Of a DNA stretch of 14,678 nucleotides, positions 7,772 through 13,502 are shown piece by piece. Position 1 is the first letter of the stretch. Every line of letters begins with the position of its first letter. The stretch is taken from the NCBI GenBank assembly GCA_964566765.1, contig CAZMJI010000026.1, forward strand, positions 1 through 14,678, read 5' to 3'. The stretch is from Thioglobus_B sp964566765. GTDB lineage: Bacteria > Pseudomonadota > Gammaproteobacteria > PS1 > Pseudothioglobaceae. Below the pieces are notes generated by a model. It worked only from the letters and a program-made list of their open reading frames with translations. It was not told the origin of the DNA and made no database searches. The position numbers were made by a program, and so were the translations under genes.

Positions 7772-8648
7772 AACCCAGCGAGGCTAATGAACGCTTGTCA
7801 TCCGACCAACCGCTACGCACTTTAACCCACAGCTGCAAGAATACTTTGCGTTCTAAAAAACCCTCGATGCTTGCTCTGGCTTCGGTGCCAATTAGCTTAA
7901 GCATCTCGCCCTTCTTGCCAATCACAATGTTTTTCTGCGAGGCTTTGTCGACGTAGATACGCGCGGCAATATGCTGAGTATTACCGTCAAACTCGTATTT
8001 CTCAATCTCCACCGTTAGGTCATACGGCAGTTCATCAGCCAAGTGTCGCATCAACTTTTCACGCACAAATTCGGCCACCACAAACTTCTCTGATCGATCG
8101 GTAATATAATCGGGATCAAAGATCATCCCTTGTTCTGGTAGGTGTTTTAGAATCAGCGTTCTGAGTGCATGAACATCTTTTTTATTAAAGGCCGACAAGG
8201 GAAAAATCTCAGTGGCCTGATAACGCTCACCCATCTGCGCCAAATAAGGCAATAATGCTTGCGCTGAGTCCAACTTGTCCATCTTATTAAGACACAAAAT
8301 CACTGGCACATCCACTTGCTCTACATGTTCTAATACGCGTGCATCTTCCTTGGTCCATCTGCCGGCTTCTACCAGCCACAAAATCATGTCCACATCTTTA
8401 ATGCTAGAGCTAGCGGCACGATTCATATACGAATTAATCGCTTTCTTACTACCAATATGAATACCTGGCGTGTCCACAAACACCATTTGATAATCTTCGC
8501 CTGTGTCAATCGCATGAATACGATGACGCGTGGTCTGCGGGCGATGCGAGGTAATTGAGAGCTTTTGCCCCAGTAATTCGTTAATCAAGGTTGACTTACC
8601 CATATTCGGGCGGCCAATCACTGCAATAAATCCGGCTTTAAAACTCAT
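7764..8648 (-). CDS. era: GTPase Era, 16S rRNA-binding ribosome assembly factor
   Basis: Era is an essential GTPase that binds the 3' end of 16S rRNA and the 30S subunit during maturation. The 294-residue protein has G1 GRPNMGKST at 12-20, DTPG at 59-62, NKMD at 121-124, SAF at 152-154, and a C-terminal KH domain with VIGKKGE at 242-248 and VKVRSGWSDD. G1 has Met where the family normally has Val (GRPNVGKS), which is conservative. I chose ATG 8648 (MSFKAGFIAVIG) over the upstream in-frame start at 8684 for two reasons. The extra 12 residues (MCTNSIRQTNPS) do not resemble Era, and ATG 8648 forms a 4-base ATGA overlap with the rnc stop like the neighbouring junctions. Confidence 0.97.
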   Translation of the reverse strand: MSFKAGFIAVIGRPNMGKSTLINELLGQKLSITSHRPQTTRHRIHAIDTGEDYQMVFVDTPGIHIGSKKAINSYMNRAASSSIKDVDMILWLVEAGRWTKEDARVLEHVEQVDVPVILCLNKMDKLDSAQALLPYLAQMGERYQATEIFPLSAFNKKDVHALRTLILKHLPEQGMIFDPDYITDRSEKFVVAEFVREKLMRHLADELPYDLTVEIEKYEFDGNTQHIAARIYVDKASQKNIVIGKKGEMLKLIGTEARASIEGFLERKVFLQLWVKVRSGWSDDKRSLASLGYD

Positions 8649-9310
8649 GCTTGGGTTAGTTTGTCTAATAGAATTTGTGCACAAGATTGCTCGGCACGTT
8701 TGATGCTTTTGGCGCTTTGCTCAACCTGCAGACCCCGATCAGGCAGCTGGCAATTAACAAAAAACACCGCATTGTGATCCTTGCCCAGGGTTTTCACCAA
8801 GTCATATTGAGGCAGTGCGTGGCCGCGTTTTTGCAAGTATTCCTGCAATTGTGTTTTGGCATCTTTGAGCGAGGCCTTAGGATCCACCTTGTCCAGCAAC
8901 TCTTGAAATAGATTAAGAATCACCCCTTTGGTGGTCTCATAGTCGGAGTCTAAAAACACCGCACCAAAAATTGCCTCTAGGCAATCGGCGTGAATTGAAC
9001 CACGCTTATGGCCGCCGCTTCTGAGCTCGCCAGCACCTAAGATTAAGTGCTTAGCCAAACCCAGCTGATCACCAAAAGTGGCCAGCGTTTGCCCTCTGAC
9101 CAAATGCGAACGCAGACGCGAGAGCTTACCTTCGTCAATGTGTGGAAATTTTTGATACAGTTCGTAGGAAATCACCGAACCCAACACACTATCACCCAAA
9201 AACTCCAGGCGCTCATTATTGCGCTTACCCGCACTTCGGTGTGTGAGTGCCAACTTAAGTAACGAGGTGTCGTTAAATTGATACCCAATAATTTGCTGTA
9301 GGTTTTCCAT
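8645..9310 (-). CDS. rnc: Ribonuclease III
   Basis: RNase III cuts double-stranded RNA in rRNA precursors and mRNA leaders. With the start at ATG 9310 the protein is 221 residues, close to E. coli (226). The signature NERLEFLGDS is at 32-41. The second metal-binding patch is HADCLEAIFGAVFLD at 107-121 (Asp109, Glu112). A C-terminal double-stranded RNA-binding domain spans about 148-219. An upstream in-frame GTG at 9334 would add eight residues (MLIIQSSA). It lies only three bases from the TATAAT box (9337-9342, this strand) and upstream of the predicted transcript start near 9330, so ATG 9310 is preferred. rnc is the first gene of the operon; lepB is not upstream of it. Confidence 0.97.
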   Translation of the reverse strand: MENLQQIIGYQFNDTSLLKLALTHRSAGKRNNERLEFLGDSVLGSVISYELYQKFPHIDEGKLSRLRSHLVRGQTLATFGDQLGLAKHLILGAGELRSGGHKRGSIHADCLEAIFGAVFLDSDYETTKGVILNLFQELLDKVDPKASLKDAKTQLQEYLQKRGHALPQYDLVKTLGKDHNAVFFVNCQLPDRGLQVEQSAKSIKRAEQSCAQILLDKLTQA

Positions 9311-9335
9311 CGCAGAACTTTGTATAATGAGCACA

Positions 9336-9342
9336 TATTATA
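9336..9342. promoter_or_regulatory. Putative bidirectional -10 element for the rnc operon and the Cas6-like gene
   Basis: The spacer between rnc (ATG 9310) and the divergent gene (ATG 9371) contains TATTATA. On the - strand this is a perfect TATAAT (9337-9342), giving an rnc start site near 9330 and a leader of about 20 bases. On the + strand it is TATTAT (9336-9341), giving a start site near 9348 and a leader of about 23 bases. A second perfect TATAAT on the + strand lies at 9323-9328 and is an alternative for the rightward gene. No clear -35 hexamer accompanies any of them. Activity is inferred. Confidence 0.5.
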
Positions 9343-9370
9343 ACCGTTATCGCTAGGTGTACCGGGTCTC

Positions 9371-10030
9371 ATGTTTTGGCAAGAAACCACCAAAGAAGAA
9401 GTTTTTATACCGCCAGATGCCATTCAAGATCTGGCGTTTAACATCCACAGTAAGATTCTGCCCATGGATCATGCTTACCCATTGGCTCAGGCTGTGCTCC
9501 AGCATCTGCCTTGGTTGGAAGAAGTGGGTGGTGGTATTTTTGACATCTCTGTCAGTGATGGCAATGGCTGGGAACAAAACAAAGATGGCTTCTACTACCC
9601 CTCTAGACGCTCAAAGCTGATTCTAAGACTGCCCAAAACCCATCTCGATCAAGCGCTAAGCTTGGTTGGCCAAACTCTCTCATTGGGCGACTATGAAGTG
9701 AAGGTGGTTAAAGCGCTCAAACCCAAACTGCTGAGTGACATGCCGGTGGTGTTTGCCAAGGGCGTGGTGTGTAAGGCTGACATGAGTGAGAACGATTTCT
9801 TACAACAATGCTATCAAGAACTGCAAGACTTGGGCATTCAAGTGAAGAAAATGCTGGCCGGCCTAGAGAGCACACTACAAACCGATCAAGGTTTGATACA
9901 TGCCAAGTCTTTAATGATTGCCGATCTTGGCAAGGCAGAGTCGGTACACATTCAAGAAGTAGGTCTAGGACCGCTCAGAACCTTAGGCTGTGGCTTGTTT
10001 CTGCCACATAAGGATATCGAAACCCTATAG
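9371..10030 (+). CDS. Cas6/Cmx6-like protein, outside any visible CRISPR-cas locus
   Basis: The 219-residue protein resembles, from my knowledge of the family, Cas6 of the Cmx6 (MYXAN subtype) group. These are RAMP-fold endoribonucleases that process CRISPR RNA. Supporting segments in order are an N-terminal strand/turn IQDLAFNIHSKILPMDHAYPL (about 18-38), a PWLEE segment at 47-51, SRRSKLILRLP at 78-88 followed by LVGQTLSLGDYEV, and a glycine-rich C-terminal loop GLGPLRTLGCGLFLPH at 198-213, like the G-rich loop of Cas6 proteins. His26, His34 and His45 are candidate general-base residues, unproven. No signal peptide is present, so it should be cytosolic. No repeat array and no cas1, cas3, cas5, cas7 or cas8 gene lies in the window. 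It is divergent from rnc, encoding another RNase, and precedes an exported thioredoxin-like gene. The family assignment is likely; the function without CRISPR is unknown. Confidence 0.62.
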   Translation: MFWQETTKEEVFIPPDAIQDLAFNIHSKILPMDHAYPLAQAVLQHLPWLEEVGGGIFDISVSDGNGWEQNKDGFYYPSRRSKLILRLPKTHLDQALSLVGQTLSLGDYEVKVVKALKPKLLSDMPVVFAKGVVCKADMSENDFLQQCYQELQDLGIQVKKMLAGLESTLQTDQGLIHAKSLMIADLGKAESVHIQEVGLGPLRTLGCGLFLPHKDIETL

Positions 10031-10036
10031 ATCTAT

Positions 10037-10065
10037 TTGCGCTAACAGGCAATCCTCGTTACAAT
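10037..10065 (+). promoter_or_regulatory. Putative sigma70 promoter for the double-thioredoxin gene
   Basis: TTGCGC (10037-10042) and TACAAT (10060-10065) are separated by exactly 17 bases, the best -35/-10 pair in this spacer. The predicted transcript start near 10072 leaves a leader of about 30 bases. The -35 is abutted on its left by the 10-base palindrome ATAGATCTAT (10027-10036), which also covers the stop codon of the Cas6-like gene and could be an operator. The downstream gene may therefore be expressed separately from the Cas6-like gene. Confidence 0.45.
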
Positions 10066-10091
10066 AGAACTTAAGTAAAAATCAGCAAAAC

Positions 10092-10100
10092 AAGGGGGAG
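10092..10100 (+). promoter_or_regulatory. Shine-Dalgarno sequence that decides the start of the double-thioredoxin gene
   Basis: AAGGGGGAG lies directly before the start region. An in-frame GTG (10100-10102) overlaps this motif, so ATG 10103 is the more plausible start. It is the only strong purine-rich ribosome binding site seen upstream of a promoter-proximal gene in this window. Confidence 0.55.
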
Positions 10101-10102
10101 TG

Positions 10103-11134
10103 ATGCGTTTACTGATTCTGGTCGTCTCGATCTTTTTAAGTTTTTCTGCCACGGCAGAAAGTAAAGTGGTTCATGGTGAGTTTCTCGGTGCAAAATTTGT
10201 AGAAGAACTACCTGAGTGGTTCAAAGCCAGCTTCTTGGATCTCAGCGAAGACTTGGCAGAAGCCAGTGATGAAGATCGACATATGATGGTTTACTTCCAT
10301 CAGGATGGCTGTCCATATTGCGCCAAACTGGTGGAAGACAATTTCCACAATCCAGCCCTGGTTGACAAACTCAAAGCCAATTTCGATGTGATTGAAACCA
10401 ATATGTGGGGTGATCGCATCATTGTTGATTTAAGTGGCAAGGAGTTTACCGAGAAAAACTTTGCTGCACACATGAAGGTACAATTCACGCCAACCCTAGT
10501 GTTTTTAGACGCCAAGGGCAATGTGGTGCTAAGACTAAACGGCTATCAATCAATTGATAAAATGCACGCCACCTTAGACTATATCGCCAATAAAACCTAT
10601 CTGCAACAATCTTATGCCAGCTATCTGAATCAGCTGAAACAAGACAAGTCAGGCCTACTAAACGCACATGCCATTTTTGAAGCTGGACCACATATGCTAG
10701 CCCGTTCTCGACAGCTGCCTGCGGCTAAGTACCTAGCGGTATTTTTTGAAGAGCCCAATTGTCCGGATTGCGACAACTTCTATCAGGAATTAATGCCACT
10801 GGCCAAAACCCAGGAGTTGCTTGGCAATATGCAGGTGGTGCGTTTTAACGCGCTGTCTGAGGAAAAACTCATTACCCCATCGGGTGAGCGCACCACAGCC
10901 AAAGACTGGTACGAACAACTGCAGCTAACCCACAAGCCTGCGGTGGTGTTCTTTGACAAGGATGGTACAGAGATTATTCGCAAGGATGCTTATTTCAAAC
11001 AATATCATTGGCATGGCATTATGCAATACGTCTTATCTGAGGCTTATCAAGCACAGCCAAGTTTTCAGCGCTACTTAGAGGATGCTTCGGATAAATTGCG
11101 TGAGCAAGGCATCACGGTTGATCTTTGGCAATAA
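10103..11134 (+). CDS. Exported protein with two thioredoxin-like domains
   Basis: The 343-residue protein has a Sec-type signal peptide (MRLLILVVSIFLSFSATA, likely cleaved after Ala18), so it acts in the periplasm or attached to the envelope. The first thioredoxin-fold domain (about 35-165) has a CPYC active site at 70-73 and the cis-proline segment FTPTLVFLD with Pro130. The second (about 195-315) has CPDC at 220-223 and HKPAVVFFD with Pro279. The CPYC dipeptide resembles glutaredoxin and some Dsb/SoxW-like proteins. Two different CXXC pairs suggest a reductase or electron-relay role rather than simple disulfide formation, but the partner is unknown. No membrane anchor beyond the signal is apparent. 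ATG 10103 was chosen by its Shine-Dalgarno sequence. It faces the copper ATPase gene with a 19-base gap, which hints at copper or thiol stress in the envelope (inference). Confidence 0.85.
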   Translation: MRLLILVVSIFLSFSATAESKVVHGEFLGAKFVEELPEWFKASFLDLSEDLAEASDEDRHMMVYFHQDGCPYCAKLVEDNFHNPALVDKLKANFDVIETNMWGDRIIVDLSGKEFTEKNFAAHMKVQFTPTLVFLDAKGNVVLRLNGYQSIDKMHATLDYIANKTYLQQSYASYLNQLKQDKSGLLNAHAIFEAGPHMLARSRQLPAAKYLAVFFEEPNCPDCDNFYQELMPLAKTQELLGNMQVVRFNALSEEKLITPSGERTTAKDWYEQLQLTHKPAVVFFDKDGTEIIRKDAYFKQYHWHGIMQYVLSEAYQAQPSFQRYLEDASDKLREQGITVDLWQ

Positions 11135-11153
11135 GCCTGGTTGTTCGTTCACC

Positions 11154-13379
11154 CTATCTGTCGAACCTCATGCGGCGCAATCGATTGGCATTACTCACCA
11201 CGGTTAGCGACGATAGGGCCATGGCCGCACCAGCCATCATCGGATTGAGTAGCAGTCCAAACACTGGATAGAGCACACCAGCAGCAATTGGAATACCCAA
11301 TGTGTTGTAGATAAACGCGCCCAATAAATTCTGCTTGATGTTTTTGGTGGTTGCCTGGGAAATCTGAATGGCGTCTACCACACCGTATAACGAGCCACCC
11401 ATTAAAGTAATATCCGCACTCTCAATCGCCACATCGGTGCCAGTACCGATGGCAAAACCCACATTGGCTCTGGCCAATGCCGGCGCATCATTAATACCGT
11501 CCCCCACCATACCCACCACAGCCCCATTGGCTTGTAGTTGGGTAATTTTTGCCACTTTCTCATCTGGCATAACCTCAGATACAATCTCGGCGATATTGAC
11601 CGATCTGGCCACCGCTGTTGCAGTTTCGTGATTGTCACACGTTAATAGCACCACCTTGATACCAGCCGCCTGCATGGCTTTAATGGCACTTGCAGAATCC
11701 TCTTTAATCGAGTCGGCCACGGTAATGACAGCGGCAGCACGATGATCAATTGCCAAATAAATCGGAGTTTTTGCCTCGCCGGCTCTTTGTTGGGATTCGG
11801 CCTGCAGTTCGCTAATATCAATCTTAAATTGATGCATCAAACGCGCATTGCCAAATAACACCTGCTTGCCACCAATATCGGCCTTAACCCCTTTTCCTGT
11901 CACAGCTTCAAAGTGATCACAAGGCTTGATCTCTAATTGTTGTTGCTCGGCCTGATCGACAATGGCTTGTGCCAACGGGTGTTCTGACGAATGCTCAATG
12001 GATGCCGCCAAACTCAAGCATTCTTGCTCGCTTACATGTTCAAGCGACATCACATCGGTCACACTAGGATGACCTTGAGTAATGGTGCCAGTCTTATCCA
12101 GCACCACCGTGTCCAATCTACCAGCCTGCTGCAGCGCCTCGCCATTGCGAATTAGAATCCCGCGTTCAGCAGCTCTACCAACACCAACCATAATAGAAAT
12201 CGGAGTGGCCAATCCCAGTGCACAAGGGCAAGCGATAATCAGCACGGTCACCGCTGCAATCAGTGCAAATGCAATGCTGTAACCGGCATTGAACCACACC
12301 ACAAACGTCAGTACGGCAACCAACACCACCATGGGTACGAAGACCGCTGAAATCTTATCAACCAATCGACCAATGGCTGGCTTGCTGGCTTGGGCTTTGC
12401 GCACCATATTGATGATCTGCGCCAATGCGGTGTCTTTGCCAATCTTGGTAGACACAAATAAAAAGGAGCCAGTCTTATTGATGGTACCGGCACTCACTAC
12501 ATCACCCTTGCCTTTTTTCACAGGTATGGGCTCTCCAGTTAACATGGATTCATCCACACTAGAAGAGCCCTCAATCAGTTGGCCATCCACTGGAATCCGC
12601 TCGCCAGGGCGTACTTTAATGGTTTCAGACAAGCCCACTTGTTCGATCGGCAGATTAACCTCTTGACCATTGCGCACAACCAAGGCCGTCTTAGGCTGCA
12701 AGCCGATCAAGCGCTTAATGGCTTGGGAGGTTTTGCCACGGGCCTTGCTCTCTAAGGCTGATCCAAGATTAATCAAGGCAATGATCATCGCTGCCGCTTC
12801 AAAATACACATGTTGAGAGGCTTGAGGAATGGCATCAGTCAATAACACCACCAGCATCGAGAACAACCAAGCGGTACCAGTTCCCAGCGCAATTAAGGTG
12901 TCCATATTGGCGCTACGGTTGATCAAAGATTTGACCGCACCCGTGTAAAAATGCGCACCAGAATAATACATCACACCCAATGTTGCCAATCCAATTAGCA
13001 ACCAAAAGATTTGAGCACCTGCAGAACCAATAACGGGCAAGACGCCAGACACACCAGCGATAAACAGTGGCACACCAACGGCTGCGGCAACCAGTGATTT
13101 TTTAACCAGCTGTTGATAATGGGTTAATTCTTGCTGCTTTTTTTCCAGTATTTGCTGCGCATCACTGGCAGCCAGTTCAGCAGCGTCATATCCCGCATCA
13201 ACCACGGCTTTAATTAAGCTCTCCAGCGTCATAGTACCGGTCACAACAGCGCTGTGGTCGGCAAAGTTAACACTGGCTTTATCCACCCCATCAACCTGGC
13301 TTAATGCTTTCTCAACACTGGCAACACAGCCTGCACACGACATGCCCACAATCGACAAATGGATAGGCTTCACAGTCAT
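11154..13379 (-). CDS. copA: Copper-translocating P1B-type ATPase
   Basis: This inner membrane pump should export Cu+ from the cytoplasm. One N-terminal heavy-metal-associated domain carries GMSCAGC at 12-18. Eight membrane spans are expected. The actuator motif TGEP is at 281-284 and the transmembrane metal site is CPC at 384-386. The phosphorylation site is DKTGT at 428-432, SEHPLA at 465-470 and GDGINDAP at 626-633. The C-terminal spans contain YNTLGIP and MALSSLTVVSNANRLR, matching the Cu+ (P1B-1) subgroup. Length (741) is typical. Odd point: the near-invariant TGD of the P domain reads TCD (Thr580-Cys581-Asp582), with a TGT codon at 11637-11639. A G-to-T change from GGT would explain it. 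The promoter-like TATGAT lies 31 bases upstream. The gene is convergent with the thioredoxin-like gene. Confidence 0.95.
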   Translation of the reverse strand: MTVKPIHLSIVGMSCAGCVASVEKALSQVDGVDKASVNFADHSAVVTGTMTLESLIKAVVDAGYDAAELAASDAQQILEKKQQELTHYQQLVKKSLVAAAVGVPLFIAGVSGVLPVIGSAGAQIFWLLIGLATLGVMYYSGAHFYTGAVKSLINRSANMDTLIALGTGTAWLFSMLVVLLTDAIPQASQHVYFEAAAMIIALINLGSALESKARGKTSQAIKRLIGLQPKTALVVRNGQEVNLPIEQVGLSETIKVRPGERIPVDGQLIEGSSSVDESMLTGEPIPVKKGKGDVVSAGTINKTGSFLFVSTKIGKDTALAQIINMVRKAQASKPAIGRLVDKISAVFVPMVVLVAVLTFVVWFNAGYSIAFALIAAVTVLIIACPCALGLATPISIMVGVGRAAERGILIRNGEALQQAGRLDTVVLDKTGTITQGHPSVTDVMSLEHVSEQECLSLAASIEHSSEHPLAQAIVDQAEQQQLEIKPCDHFEAVTGKGVKADIGGKQVLFGNARLMHQFKIDISELQAESQQRAGEAKTPIYLAIDHRAAAVITVADSIKEDSASAIKAMQAAGIKVVLLTCDNHETATAVARSVNIAEIVSEVMPDEKVAKITQLQANGAVVGMVGDGINDAPALARANVGFAIGTGTDVAIESADITLMGGSLYGVVDAIQISQATTKNIKQNLLGAFIYNTLGIPIAAGVLYPVFGLLLNPMMAGAAMALSSLTVVSNANRLRRMRFDR

Positions 13380-13410
13380 AAATACACCCGTAATACGCTA
13401 GATTACCCCC

Positions 13411-13436
13411 ATCATACCACGATCCTTGAGTCTCAA
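13411..13436 (-). promoter_or_regulatory. Putative copA promoter region with an 11-base palindrome
   Basis: On the - strand, TATGAT (13411-13416) is a -10 match whose predicted start near 13404 leaves a 25-base leader. The perfect odd palindrome TTGAGTCTCAA (13426-13436) lies just upstream. On the - strand, TTGAGA inside it is a -35-like hexamer but is spaced only 14 bases from TATGAT. The leader also holds a small inverted repeat, GTAAT...ATTAC (13390-13406). No CueR-type dyad that I would trust is visible. The rest of the 123-base gap to the next gene shows no gene and no terminator hairpin with a T tract. Confidence 0.35.
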
Positions 13437-13502
13437 TAGGCAGCAACAATATCCTGGGGCAGGTGAAATCAACAAGGTATGGCTATGGATAAGCGCTAGG
13501 CA

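Noticed and set aside
8586..8615. Defective Era G1 motif (GRPNMGKS in place of GRPNVGKS)
   Set aside because: Val to Met at this position is conservative and the lysine and serine that bind nucleotide are intact.
8649..8684. Upstream start for era
   Set aside because: The added 12 residues do not resemble Era, and ATG 8648 gives the ATGA overlap with rnc seen at other junctions of the operon.
9311..9334. Upstream GTG start for rnc
   Set aside because: It lies upstream of the predicted transcript start, and the family begins near MENLQQIIGY.
10100..10102. GTG start for the double-thioredoxin gene
   Set aside because: The codon overlaps the Shine-Dalgarno sequence AAGGGGGAG; ATG 10103 is one codon later and better placed.
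11135..11153. Bidirectional terminator between the thioredoxin-like gene and copA
   Set aside because: The 19-base gap contains no inverted repeat or T tract.
9343..13502. CRISPR array near the Cas6-like gene
   Set aside because: No set of regularly spaced direct repeats is visible on either strand, and the spacers between genes here are all under 130 bases.
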